From an uncultured Ruminococcus sp. (GTDB taxonomy: Bacteria; Bacillota; Clostridia; Oscillospirales; Ruminococcaceae), in contig NZ_CAMKRR010000004.1 of the NCBI RefSeq assembly GCF_946415235.1, positions 1 to 64,000 of the forward strand: a stretch of DNA of 64,000 bases. The letters run 5' to 3'. Shown piece by piece: positions 18,602 through 27,596 of this stretch (position 1 is the stretch's first letter; each line of letters begins with the position of its first letter). The position numbers were made by a program, and so were the translations under genes. The notes below the pieces were generated by a model. That model did no database searches, was not told the DNA's origin, and saw only the letters and a list, made by a program, of their open reading frames with translations.

Positions 18602-19348
18602 TCACCTCATTTCGTCTATGATTTTCTTTATTTCATCAGCTGTAAGACCATTTTCCGCATGTCTCGTCAGCACTATCACTTTTACCCCGCATATTTCCGC
18701 TGCTTTAAGCTTTTCGGGAAAACCTCCCACTGCACCGCTTTCCTTCGTGACAATCAGTTCCGCACCGCTTTTTCTTATATGAGCGATATTCTGCTCAACT
18801 GTGAACGGACCTTTTTCCAGTATGAGCCTGTCCCCGCTGTATCCGAGTTCTATGCAGCTTTTCCGCACATCTTCCACAGGAAGTGCCCTTATCCATATCC
18901 TTTCTGAAAAACTGCGGACTTCTGCAAGCTTTGGCAGCTCCTTGCTCCCGAGTGTACTGAGGACTTTCTTATCAGAGCTGTTCAGTATCTTCACAAGCTC
19001 ATCCATGCTTTCGGCTTTTATGCAGTCGGAAAGCTCCTCCTGTGTTCGTATGAGCCTGTAATAAGCTACTTCAAGTCCCGTACAGGCAGCTTTTATATTC
19101 TTTGTTACCTCTTCCGCATAGGGGTGGGTAGCATCTATGACAGCCGAACATTCAAGCTCTGTTATAAGCCTTCTGATCCCGCCGGCGTCAAGTCTGCCAA
19201 CGAGCTTTTTGATACGATCGCTTTTCGGGAGCAGCTCCGCACCGTACTCAGTAGCCACGGAAACAGTGGCAGCGATACCTTTTTCCGCACAGTACTCGGC
19301 TATCTCCCTGCCCTCTGTAGTTCCGCCGAAAATCAGTATCCTACACAT
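18602..19348 (-). CDS. cbiJ: Cobalt-precorrin-6A reductase CbiJ
   Basis: 248 aa. It reduces cobalt-precorrin-6A with a nicotinamide cofactor. IFGGTTEGREIAEY at the N-terminus and DATHPYAEEVTKNIK are the standard CbiJ/CobK blocks. It overlaps cbiH by 8 bp. Confidence 0.93.
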   Translation of the reverse strand: MCRILIFGGTTEGREIAEYCAEKGIAATVSVATEYGAELLPKSDRIKKLVGRLDAGGIRRLITELECSAVIDATHPYAEEVTKNIKAACTGLEVAYYRLIRTQEELSDCIKAESMDELVKILNSSDKKVLSTLGSKELPKLAEVRSFSERIWIRALPVEDVRKSCIELGYSGDRLILEKGPFTVEQNIAHIRKSGAELIVTKESGAVGGFPEKLKAAEICGVKVIVLTRHAENGLTADEIKKIIDEMR

Positions 19349-20069
19349 TGCGATAGCCTCTTGGTGTGACCATTTTCCCGTTTATGACCTTAGTTTCGGA
19401 GTTCCCGATAAAGACCGTAGTGAACATATCCACCTGTGTTTCTCTCAGCTCATTCAGCATAAGGACTCTGCTCTGCTGTCCCTCTCTGCCTATATTGCCG
19501 ACTATACCGCAGACAGTTTCGGGAGAGCGGTATTCAAGTATGATATCACACGCCCTTTGAAGATAGTCCGCACGTTTTTTCGAGGACGGATTGTACAGAG
19601 CGATCACAAAATCCCCCTCCGCCGCACAGCGCAAACGCTTTATTATCTTTTCCATGGGAGTAAGAAGGTCGGAAAGACTTATCAGTGCAAGATCGTGTGT
19701 CATAGGCGCACCGAGAACTGCTCCGCCGCTGAAAGCCGCCGTCACTCCAGGTATTACTTCGATATCAACTTCGGGATAGTTCACAGAGAGCTCAATGGCA
19801 AGACCTGCCATGCCGTAAAGCTGACTGTCGCCGCTGCACACAAGAGCCACTGTTTTCCCGTCAGAGGCATTCCGCAGTGCAAGCTCAACGCGCTCACGCT
19901 CCTGCTTCATACCTGTGGAAATACATTCCTTTTCGGGATAAAAGCTCTTTATCTGCTCGATATAGACTGTATATCCGACCACGATATCGCTGCTGAGTAT
20001 AGCTTTTTCAGCTTCAATGGTGATGCCGTTCCTGCTTCCGCAGCCAATGCCCGCAACGTAAAGCTTCAT
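19341..20069 (-). CDS. cbiH: Cobalt-precorrin-3B C17-methyltransferase CbiH
   Basis: 242 aa tetrapyrrole methylase. The glycine-rich N-terminal loop VAGIGCGSRNGIT, VCSGDSQLYGMAGL and IALYNPSSKKR match CbiH/CobJ, which methylates C17 during ring contraction. The start overlaps the cbiG stop as ATGA. Confidence 0.94.
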   Translation of the reverse strand: MKLYVAGIGCGSRNGITIEAEKAILSSDIVVGYTVYIEQIKSFYPEKECISTGMKQERERVELALRNASDGKTVALVCSGDSQLYGMAGLAIELSVNYPEVDIEVIPGVTAAFSGGAVLGAPMTHDLALISLSDLLTPMEKIIKRLRCAAEGDFVIALYNPSSKKRADYLQRACDIILEYRSPETVCGIVGNIGREGQQSRVLMLNELRETQVDMFTTVFIGNSETKVINGKMVTPRGYRNV

Positions 20070-21106
20070 AGTGATATGTTCCTCTCAAAATCAAGATATA
20101 CCGGCTTTTCAGCAGCCGCAACAGTTACACCGTCAGCTGCTGTCTTTTTCATTATCAGCTTTCCGCCGCTGCAAAGAACGGCGCTTCTTTCGCATACATT
20201 ATCCGCACCTGTTGTTTCGAGTACAAAGTCGGAGCTTTCAAATTCTCCGCTGACAGACATAAGCTCTTCAGCAGTATAGGTATTCAACTTTATTCCCACG
20301 CTTTCGCAGAAGCTGCACAGACCTGATTCGTCTTTTTTGATGTCGATGGTAGCAGCTTCCGATATCCTGTTCATGTCCATATCATTCTGCTTAAAAGCTT
20401 CACTTACCGCATTCCTGACAGCTTCTGCGGAAGTGCCCTTCTTACAGCCGATGCCGAGAACTATATTCCTCGGGACAAGATTAAGGGTAACAGGAAATGG
20501 CTTCTTCTCGGTATCTGTGCTAACGCATATGCCCGTCCTGCAAATGCCGAATTCCGTCAGCTCCGAGGGAAGTCCGCTGTGGCGGTACTCGCTGTAAAAG
20601 CCTATCTTTTCATCATCAAGCACCTCGGCAGCGATCTCCTTTGCAGCTTTCAGATCAGTCAGTATCAGCTCGTTGGCAGCAGCGAAGCTGTCGGGAGAGA
20701 AACGCCCGCCTACATCCGTAGCGGTAGTTATGACAGCTTCCGAACCGAGACCTTCGGCTATTATCTCCGCAAGCCTGTTTGCTCCGCCGATATGTCCCGA
20801 AAGAACAGGGATAACGAATTTTCCGCAGTCGTCCATGACTATAACTGCGGGATCATCAGCCTTCGTACCGAGGTATGGAGCTACCGCACGTACCGCAATA
20901 CCGCAGGCACACACGAAAACAAAGGCATCGGAGCGCTCGAAAAGGCGTCCTACCATGCTTCCCATATTCCAGAATACAGCCGAATTATCGTCGGTATGCT
21001 TATGAAAACAATATCGGCTCACCTTATGCTCGGCTTCAAGCAGCCCGCCCACTCTGAGCGAGAGCTTCCTGCCGTTTTCGGTGACCGAAAACACAGCTAT
21101 ATTCAT
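20066..21106 (-). CDS. cbiG: Cobalt-precorrin-5A hydrolase CbiG
   Basis: 346 aa. The N-terminal domain contains VFVCACGIAVRAVAPYLG and LSGHIGGANRLAE, the central part matches CbiG-mid, and the C-terminal domain begins near LVLGIGCKKGTS. CbiG opens the lactone and releases the two-carbon fragment as acetaldehyde in the anaerobic route, so its presence separates this pathway from the oxygen-dependent one. Overlaps cbiF and cbiH by four bases. Confidence 0.95.
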   Translation of the reverse strand: MNIAVFSVTENGRKLSLRVGGLLEAEHKVSRYCFHKHTDDNSAVFWNMGSMVGRLFERSDAFVFVCACGIAVRAVAPYLGTKADDPAVIVMDDCGKFVIPVLSGHIGGANRLAEIIAEGLGSEAVITTATDVGGRFSPDSFAAANELILTDLKAAKEIAAEVLDDEKIGFYSEYRHSGLPSELTEFGICRTGICVSTDTEKKPFPVTLNLVPRNIVLGIGCKKGTSAEAVRNAVSEAFKQNDMDMNRISEAATIDIKKDESGLCSFCESVGIKLNTYTAEELMSVSGEFESSDFVLETTGADNVCERSAVLCSGGKLIMKKTAADGVTVAAAEKPVYLDFERNISL

Positions 21107-21861
21107 GTTTTTTCTGCCTTTCTGAATTCAGTTTCAAATGTTTTATCATAGAGCTTTGAAAGCTCGTAGTCATTTCCGAGAAAACCGCCGACAGTTATAA
21201 GCGCAGTTTTAGTTATACCGTTTTTCTTCGCCGCTTCATCAAGAGAAGCCACAGTACATCGCACTACCTTTTCGTCCTCCCATGTCGCCTTGTATACGAT
21301 AGCAGCGGGAGTATCTTCGCTGTATCCGCCTTTTATGAGACGCAGCGAGAGCTCCTCCGTCATGCCTGCACTGAGGAATATGACCATAGTCGCATTGTGA
21401 GCTGCAAGGCTCTCTATGCTCTCTTTTTCGGGGACGGGAGTACGCCCTGCCATTCTTGTGAGAATGACAGTCTGTGATACATCGGGGAGCGTATACTCAG
21501 CTCTCAGCGCAGCCGCAGCTCCGCAGAATGAGCTTACTCCCGGAGTAACGCTGTATGGTATATCAAGCTCGTCAAGCCTGTCCATCTGTTCGCGTATAGC
21601 TCCGTATACCGAAGGATCACCCGTATGGAGACGAACTGTGTTCTTTCCCTCAGTTTCAGCTTTTTTCATTACCTCTATCACTTCGTCAAGGTGCATAAGA
21701 GCACTGTTATGTATCTCGCAGTCCTGCTTTGCATATGAGAGGAGCTCGGGATTTACAAGAGAGCCTGCATAGATAATAACATCGGCATTCTCTATGAGCC
21801 GCTTTCCCCTGAGTGTTATAAGGTCGGGAGCTCCGCAGCCCGCACCAACAAAATCAACCAT
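21103..21861 (-). CDS. cbiF: Cobalt-precorrin-4 C11-methyltransferase CbiF
   Basis: 252 aa tetrapyrrole methylase with FVGAGCGAPDLITLRG at the N-terminus and LHTGDPSVYGAIREQMD, both typical of CbiF/CobM. A GTG at 21870 could begin the frame, but the ATG at 21861 sits 6-7 bases after AGGTGA and overlaps the cbiD stop by 8 bp, so it is the better start. Confidence 0.95.
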   Translation of the reverse strand: MVDFVGAGCGAPDLITLRGKRLIENADVIIYAGSLVNPELLSYAKQDCEIHNSALMHLDEVIEVMKKAETEGKNTVRLHTGDPSVYGAIREQMDRLDELDIPYSVTPGVSSFCGAAAALRAEYTLPDVSQTVILTRMAGRTPVPEKESIESLAAHNATMVIFLSAGMTEELSLRLIKGGYSEDTPAAIVYKATWEDEKVVRCTVASLDEAAKKNGITKTALITVGGFLGNDYELSKLYDKTFETEFRKAEKT

Positions 21862-22996
21862 TTTCTTCACCTGTTATTGCCTGTATAAGTTCGTCTGCAA
21901 GGGAGGTTTTTATAAGGAGCTCGCGCTTGAAGGAAAAAGCGATCGCCGCTATCTTTGCTTCGCCCTTTACCCTTGCATTGAGGTAAGTTTCCATCCGCTT
22001 TTCAAGAACTTCCGCTGTTTTTTCAAGATATCCCTTTTCATCGAGGATATCCATTGCAGCGTCAGCCGTTGCACATTCGGGTATCCTTTTCAAAGTATCC
22101 GTATCAGCTCCCGCAAGGACTCCGCAGGTAACGAGCACGTCCATTCGTCCGTCCGCATAGGAGGAATGGGTATTCATTATACCTGCCCCGAGCTTTACCA
22201 GCTTGCCGATATGACCGACTATAAGTATGCTCTCAAAGCCGAGCTCAAGTCCTATGTCAACAGCATCGCCGATGAAGTTGCTGCACGTAACGCTTCTGTC
22301 AAGAGAAAACGGCAGCTCGTTCTGCACGAAGCTCTCACTGTAGTTTCCCAGTGTCAGGAGCATATTCCTCTGCCCTTCGGCACGGCGCATTTTCGCCTCG
22401 GTGCGGATAGTTTCCACAAGTGCGGAATTGCTCATGGGCTCAACGATGCCGCTTGTGCCGATAATGGAGATACCGCCCTCTATCCCCATTCGGGGATTGT
22501 AGGTCTTATTGGCTATCTCTTTTCCGCAGGGTACCGATACCGTCACACGGAAACCGCCCGAATAGCCGTATTTCTCCGCAATTTCCATGACTGCTTCGCG
22601 TATCATTCTGCGAGGTACGGAATTTATGGCAGCTTCACCCACAGGCTGATCGAGACCTGCCTTTGTCACAACGCCTATGCCCTCGCCGCCTATTATCTCA
22701 ACTCCGCTGTCCGCAGCAGATACCTCGGCAAAAACGCTTATACCGTTGGTTATATCGGGATCGTCGCCGCTGTCCTTGACTATGGCACATACAGCGCTCT
22801 CCGCACTCATTCTCTGCTCACTGACATCAAGACACAGTCTGATGCCCTTTGGAGTCATTATCTCCACAGAGTCAGCTTTCCTGCCTGTCATGAGCATTTC
22901 CGCAGCAGCTTTTGCAGCAGCTGCCGCACATGAACCTGTTGTATAGCCGCAGCGCAGCTTCTGTGTTCCTCTGCAAATGTATTCCTCAAGCTTCAT
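21854..22996 (-). CDS. cbiD: Cobalt-precorrin-5B C1-methyltransferase CbiD
   Basis: 380 aa. RCGYTTGSCAAAAAKAA near the N-terminus and IIGTSGIVEPMS are CbiD signatures. CbiD methylates C1 in the anaerobic pathway only, agreeing with CbiG. It overlaps cbiL by 11 bp. Confidence 0.95.
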   Translation of the reverse strand: MKLEEYICRGTQKLRCGYTTGSCAAAAAKAAAEMLMTGRKADSVEIMTPKGIRLCLDVSEQRMSAESAVCAIVKDSGDDPDITNGISVFAEVSAADSGVEIIGGEGIGVVTKAGLDQPVGEAAINSVPRRMIREAVMEIAEKYGYSGGFRVTVSVPCGKEIANKTYNPRMGIEGGISIIGTSGIVEPMSNSALVETIRTEAKMRRAEGQRNMLLTLGNYSESFVQNELPFSLDRSVTCSNFIGDAVDIGLELGFESILIVGHIGKLVKLGAGIMNTHSSYADGRMDVLVTCGVLAGADTDTLKRIPECATADAAMDILDEKGYLEKTAEVLEKRMETYLNARVKGEAKIAAIAFSFKRELLIKTSLADELIQAITGEENG

Positions 22997-23687
22997 GGAA
23001 ATTCTCCCTGTCAGTTATTATGAAAAGCGTAAAGTATCCGAGCTCGCTGTCAATGCTGCCGACCGAGCGATATATTATTTCATCGGCAAGCCCGCAGTTC
23101 GATACTATTTTTGTACATCCCGACAGTCCCTTTGCCTTTATGAGCCCTATGAGATCCTCAGCCCTTCTGCCTGCCTTCATTATGACCTTTGTGCCGCCGA
23201 GTTCAAGTGCTTTTTCAATATCTCCGCAGTCGTACGGGATAATATGCAGCTCTTCGTCTCCGAGGCAAAGGGGCTCTCCGAGCAGAGCAGCCGCCGCACT
23301 GAAACTGGTAACTCCCGCGCATATCTCGGTCTCAAAGCCTCTTTTTCCCACAAGGCTGCCTATATGACTGAACGTGGAATACACGGAAATGTCACCGAGA
23401 GTGAGGAAAGCAGCATCAATGTTTTCAAGCTCGCTGCAAAGTCTGTCGGCTATGTCCGAATAGTTTTTTCCGCACTCTTCCCTGTCAGCTGTCATCGGGA
23501 AGTCGAAATAAAGCTTTCTTTTGCCTGACAAATCCACAGCCTGCTCCGCTATTGACAGAGCAATGGAGGTTTCTCCGCCTGTGCGGGGCACCGCTATAAC
23601 TCCGCACTTTTCTATGATATTTGCAGCTTTCAAAGTCATGAGCTGCGGGTCACCGGGACCCACACTTACACCGTAAAGCCTGCCCAT
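22986..23687 (-). CDS. cbiL: Cobalt-precorrin-2 C20-methyltransferase CbiL
   Basis: 233 aa. GVSVGPGDPQLMTLKA at the N-terminus and FLTLGDISVYSTF are typical of CbiL/CobI, the first methylation after cobalt insertion. It is the first corrin gene of the run and its start shares a base with the stop of rsmA. Confidence 0.94.
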   Translation of the reverse strand: MGRLYGVSVGPGDPQLMTLKAANIIEKCGVIAVPRTGGETSIALSIAEQAVDLSGKRKLYFDFPMTADREECGKNYSDIADRLCSELENIDAAFLTLGDISVYSTFSHIGSLVGKRGFETEICAGVTSFSAAAALLGEPLCLGDEELHIIPYDCGDIEKALELGGTKVIMKAGRRAEDLIGLIKAKGLSGCTKIVSNCGLADEIIYRSVGSIDSELGYFTLFIITDRENFHEA

Positions 23688-24541
23688 TACTGCTTCATCA
23701 GCTCCGCAGAGACTGCAATGAGCTTATCCATATCGATCTGCTCTATACGTGCAGCCTCGGGAAGTCCCTCGGCTCTCAGTGCGGAATAAACCTTCTCCTT
23801 AGGTATTCCCATGACCGATGAAAGCGAGTTCGCAAGAGTTTTTCTTCGCTGTGAAAAGCCTGCCTTGACTACCCTGAAGAAGAATTTCTCGCTTTCCTCG
23901 TCAAGACGCTGCTCCTTGTTTATATCTATCCTTATGACTGCCGAATCCACATTAGGCGCAGGCATGAAGCTGCCACGCGAAACGCCGAAAAGATTTCTGA
24001 CAGTGCCGTAATAGTTCACTCCCACTGTTATTGCTCCCGAGTCCCTTGAGCCCACCTTTGCACAAAGGCGCTGTGCGGCTTCCTTCTGTACCATTACGGT
24101 TATAGACTCTATCGGCAGACGGCTCTCAAGGAGCATCATAATGATGGGGGACGTAATGTAATATGGCAGATTTGCACACACCGCTACCCGAAGCCCCTTG
24201 AACTCCTCGTCGATAAGCCTGTGCAGATCGCATTTCATTACGTCCTCGTTGATTATTTTTACATTGTCAAAGTCAGACAAAGTCTCGGCAAGTATGGAAA
24301 GAAGCCTTGTATCTATCTCTACAGCCGCGACCTTGTCCGCCCGTTTTGCAAGCTCTGCCGTAAGGACTCCGATACCCGTTCCTATCTCAAGCACTCCGAA
24401 GCCCTTGCAGGCATTGCCGTTTTCTGCTATTTTCGGACAGATATCGGGATTGATTATGAAATTCTGTCCCAGACCCTTTGAAAAGCTGAAGCCGTGACGC
24501 GAAAGTATATCCTTCACTGTTCCGATGTTGGTTAGATTCAT
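23687..24541 (-). CDS. rsmA: 16S rRNA dimethyladenosine transferase RsmA (KsgA)
   Basis: 284 aa. It dimethylates two adjacent adenines near the 3' end of 16S rRNA during small-subunit maturation. The SAM loop VLEIGTGIGVLT and the catalytic NLPYYITSPI motif are intact, as is the C-terminal helical domain. AAGGAG sits six bases before the ATG. The gene feeds straight into cbiL with a 1-bp overlap, a housekeeping gene welded to a biosynthetic operon. Confidence 0.97.
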   Translation of the reverse strand: MNLTNIGTVKDILSRHGFSFSKGLGQNFIINPDICPKIAENGNACKGFGVLEIGTGIGVLTAELAKRADKVAAVEIDTRLLSILAETLSDFDNVKIINEDVMKCDLHRLIDEEFKGLRVAVCANLPYYITSPIIMMLLESRLPIESITVMVQKEAAQRLCAKVGSRDSGAITVGVNYYGTVRNLFGVSRGSFMPAPNVDSAVIRIDINKEQRLDEESEKFFFRVVKAGFSQRRKTLANSLSSVMGIPKEKVYSALRAEGLPEAARIEQIDMDKLIAVSAELMKQ

Positions 24542-24551
24542 TCAGTACTCC

Positions 24552-24815
24552 TTAAACGCTGTGTCGCTGTTTTTCGGAAAACTCGCTGCGCTTTGCGTCA
24601 TTGAGCTTATCCATGGTATTTACCAGATAATCGGCAGAACGGTAGGCTCTCTGAAAATCCATGTCCTTGAAATAGACCTTCAGATCCACAAATTCGCCGT
24701 CGATGACTATATCTATCTGCCCGATCTGTCTGCCGACATATTTCTGTGCTGCGTACTTTAAGTACTCGTCGATCTCACATCTGTTCATTTCTCCGCCAAT
24801 AACGTTGATTTTCAT
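24552..24815 (-). CDS. Small conserved-looking protein of unknown function
   Basis: 87 aa, acidic and basic residues mixed, no membrane helix, no signal peptide, a single cysteine. I do not recognise it. It has a clear ribosome site (GGAGG, 7 bases before ATG), sits 10 bp before rsmA and so is very likely a real gene of the same transcript. Confidence 0.7.
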   Translation of the reverse strand: MKINVIGGEMNRCEIDEYLKYAAQKYVGRQIGQIDIVIDGEFVDLKVYFKDMDFQRAYRSADYLVNTMDKLNDAKRSEFSEKQRHSV

Positions 24816-24874
24816 ACTTAAGCCTCCTGTTCATAGATAAAGTTTTTTCATACCCGTCTTTCGGGCATCTGCTT

Positions 24875-25996
24875 TTAATTTATTACACTGAGCTTTTCAG
24901 CGAGCTCAGCTTTTGCTATTACCTTTTCGCTGCCGTCATTGCTTATGAGGAGCAGTTCCTTGCCGTTTGAGCATATAACTCCCTCACTGCATATCGTATA
25001 GTCAAGAACTCCCTTGCAGAGTATGGTCTCTGTTTCGTCTGGGCTTATTCTTACAAGGACACGGCTTCTCGGGAATATACCGGGATTTTTGTCACCTGCC
25101 GCAGCATTTTCCTTTTCATTCTTCTCGGCTTCACGCATTCTTTCCTCAAGGAAGAGCTCCCTCGGAGTCTTTGTTTTCGACTTGACATCGCCCTTCCTCT
25201 GACTTTTCCTGAGTGGCTCGCCGCCGAACAGGACGGAAAAAGCATTGATGAAGCCAAACAGTGCTTTTATCAGTCTTGCAGGAAAAAGCAGCACCGATTT
25301 CCATACAGGCTCTTTTGCCTCCTTTTCCTGCTTGTAAGGCTGACGGATAAAGTAATAATTGCCGTCAGCATCATTTTTAGGATCAAGGAGATCATTCCCC
25401 TCTTCCGCAAAAAGAGTGTCTATAGTACCTGCGTTCTCATCGACCGCAAGTATCGAGCTTGCGGAATAACCGCTGCCGCCCTCGAGGGCGCGTCCCCTTG
25501 TTGAGCAGAATATCCTGTCGTCCGTAGCCGACCAGAAAGGAGAGTCCTCCAAGGAATGTCCGTCGGTGAGCTCGTCATAGTCACCGCGCTCGTCGAATAT
25601 TGCAAGGTGCCCGTCGAGTATTGCGGCTATCCTGCCGTTTTTATAGGCGATACTGCCGATATTCCTGTTCATACCCGTATAAATATGTCCCTCGGGAGCC
25701 TTGGGCGAATCAGCGCTCTTCCTGTAAATAGCACCCATTTCACCAAGCACAGCCGAATAGATAAAGTCGTCCTTTGCAGCGGATACACCGTTTATCCTGA
25801 CAAATTTTGAAGCGTCGGCGTAATAATCGATATCCTCTCTGAACATGGCGCCTGCACCCGAATGCTTCCACTCCTTGTTCTTGTTTATCTCATTGACTGT
25901 ATCAGTGTATTTTTCCGCCCTTTCACAGGGAAGCGCCGTGACCTTTCCGTCACTGCACAGAAACATATTATTGTCCGATATGTAAACTATCTTCAT
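24875..25996 (-). CDS. Uncharacterised protein with propeller-like repeats and a hydrophobic insert
   Basis: 373 aa. Short beta-strand units with patterns such as GRIAAILDGHLAIFDE and DRIFCSTRGRAL suggest a beta-propeller like those in TolB/DUF5050 proteins. Near residues 230-260 there is an insert with a hydrophobic stretch (VLLFPARLIKALFGFINAF) followed by a Lys/Glu-rich segment. No signal peptide. It lies 7 bp after the COG2509 oxidoreductase gene. A 59-bp gap separates it from the next gene and holds only a short CCCG/CGGG hairpin without a T tail. Confidence 0.75.
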   Translation of the reverse strand: MKIVYISDNNMFLCSDGKVTALPCERAEKYTDTVNEINKNKEWKHSGAGAMFREDIDYYADASKFVRINGVSAAKDDFIYSAVLGEMGAIYRKSADSPKAPEGHIYTGMNRNIGSIAYKNGRIAAILDGHLAIFDERGDYDELTDGHSLEDSPFWSATDDRIFCSTRGRALEGGSGYSASSILAVDENAGTIDTLFAEEGNDLLDPKNDADGNYYFIRQPYKQEKEAKEPVWKSVLLFPARLIKALFGFINAFSVLFGGEPLRKSQRKGDVKSKTKTPRELFLEERMREAEKNEKENAAAGDKNPGIFPRSRVLVRISPDETETILCKGVLDYTICSEGVICSNGKELLLISNDGSEKVIAKAELAEKLSVIN

Positions 25997-26003
25997 GTGT
26001 ATT

Positions 26004-27596
26004 TCAAGTTCCTTCCATTCTTCTGCATACTGCCTCGGCGCACTTCATGCCGTCCACAGCTGCGGAAACTATACCGCCCGCATAGCCTGCGCCCTCACCG
26101 CAGGGATAAAGTCCCTTGAGCGATACGGACTGCATATCGTCACCGCGGTCTATACGCACGGGAGAGCTGCTCCTGCTTTCAATGCCTGTGAGCAGTGTAT
26201 CATCATCGTCGAAGCCATTTATCTTTTTTCCCATTTCCTTTATGCCGTCTTTAAGAGACTCGCACACAAAATCGGGAAGGTATTCCTCGGGAGCTGCAAA
26301 TCTCACAGCAGGGCGGTATGACGGTTTTACCCGTCCGAGCTTTTCACTGACGCGGCCCTTCATGAAGTCGCCCAGTACCGCCGCGGGAGCATGATAATCA
26401 CTGCCGCCTGCGATAAAGGCTTTTTCCTCAAGCTCACGCTGGAAGTACATACCAGCAAGAGGATGATCGCTGCCGTAATCCTCAGGTCCCACATTCACAA
26501 GGAGAGCACTGTTGGAATTCTCCGCGTCACGGGCAAAGCAGCTCATGCCGTTGACTGCGAGCCTGCCCTCTTCCGAGGAGGCTGCGACCACATGGCCGCC
26601 GGGACACATACAGAAGGTATAGAGCGTTCTTCCGCCGGGAAGATGTACCGCAAGCTTGTAATCCGCAGCTTTAAGTGCAGGATGGCCGGCAAAATCTCCG
26701 TACATAGCCTTGTCTATGTCCGTGCGAAGATGCTCGGCTCTCACTCCTACGGAAAAGCTCTTCTGAGAAAGCTTTATCTTTTCATTGTAAAGCATCTCAA
26801 AGGTATCACGTGCACTGTGACCTGCCGCAAGTATAAGGCTGTCCGTATCTATGGTAAAAGTTTCACCGCCGTGAGTATATCTCACTGCCGAAAGATTTCC
26901 GTTTTCTGCCTCAAAGCCACAGAATTTCGAACCGAACCTCACCTCTCCGCCAAGTGATATGACTTTTTCGCGGAGAGCCTTTACAGCTCCGCGGAGCTTG
27001 TCCGTTCCGATATGCGGCTTTGCAAGGTAGAGTATCTCCTCGGGGGCGCCGAATTCAACAAGACGTTCAAGTATCCAGCCTATACGGCTGTCGTTTATGC
27101 CTGTGGTGAGCTTTCCGTCGGAAAAAGTTCCCGCACCGCCTTCACCGAACTGCACATTGCATTCGGGATCAAGCTTTCCGCCGCTCTGAAACTCCTCGAC
27201 TGCCTTGCAGCGTGTATCAACATCGCTGCCGCGTTCAAGGATTATGGGTCTTGCCCCCGCCGATGCAAGCACGAGAGCCGCAAACATACCCGCAGGTCCG
27301 AACCCGACTATAACAGGCCTCTTGCCGCAGCTTTTCACCGTGGGGACTTTATACTCCACAGGCTCGTATTTTGAGGCGTTTTTCAGTGTTCTGAGAAGCT
27401 TTTCCTCGTTTTTCGCCTCAATATCAAGTGATATGGTGAAGTGAACGTCGCTTTTCCTGCGTGCGTCCACAGATTTTTTTGCAAGCTTAACACTTATTAT
27501 CTTATCGCGGCTTATCCTGAGCTTTTTTTCACACAGAGCCGCAAGATCGTTAAAATCGGTATCAAGAGCCGCTCTTACAGCGCCGACTCTTATCAT
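26004..27596 (-). CDS. FAD-dependent dehydrogenase of the COG2509 type
   Basis: 530 aa. A short N-terminal domain (residues 1-90) precedes a dinucleotide-binding fold with PVIVGFGPAGMFAALVLASAG (split at 94-114) and NVQFGEGGAGTFSDGKLTTG. The C-terminus ends in GLYPCGEGAGYAGGIVSAA, the usual second FAD contact. The family is widespread in anaerobes and its substrate is not established. Its ATG overlaps the stop of the next FAD enzyme as ATGA. Confidence 0.88.
   Translation of the reverse strand: MIRVGAVRAALDTDFNDLAALCEKKLRISRDKIISVKLAKKSVDARRKSDVHFTISLDIEAKNEEKLLRTLKNASKYEPVEYKVPTVKSCGKRPVIVGFGPAGMFAALVLASAGARPIILERGSDVDTRCKAVEEFQSGGKLDPECNVQFGEGGAGTFSDGKLTTGINDSRIGWILERLVEFGAPEEILYLAKPHIGTDKLRGAVKALREKVISLGGEVRFGSKFCGFEAENGNLSAVRYTHGGETFTIDTDSLILAAGHSARDTFEMLYNEKIKLSQKSFSVGVRAEHLRTDIDKAMYGDFAGHPALKAADYKLAVHLPGGRTLYTFCMCPGGHVVAASSEEGRLAVNGMSCFARDAENSNSALLVNVGPEDYGSDHPLAGMYFQRELEEKAFIAGGSDYHAPAAVLGDFMKGRVSEKLGRVKPSYRPAVRFAAPEEYLPDFVCESLKDGIKEMGKKINGFDDDDTLLTGIESRSSSPVRIDRGDDMQSVSLKGLYPCGEGAGYAGGIVSAAVDGMKCAEAVCRRMEGT

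Noticed and set aside
19137..20279. A 380-codon open frame on the plus strand
   Set aside because: It lies antisense to cbiJ, cbiH and cbiG, which have clear family motifs; the frame is a by-product of their codon use.
21794..22933. A 379-codon open frame on the plus strand
   Set aside because: Antisense to cbiD, with no family motif and no ribosome site.
24816..24874. Cobalamin riboswitch in the largest gap of the cobalamin run
   Set aside because: Only 59 bp, with a small CCCG/CGGG hairpin and no B12-box-like sequence.
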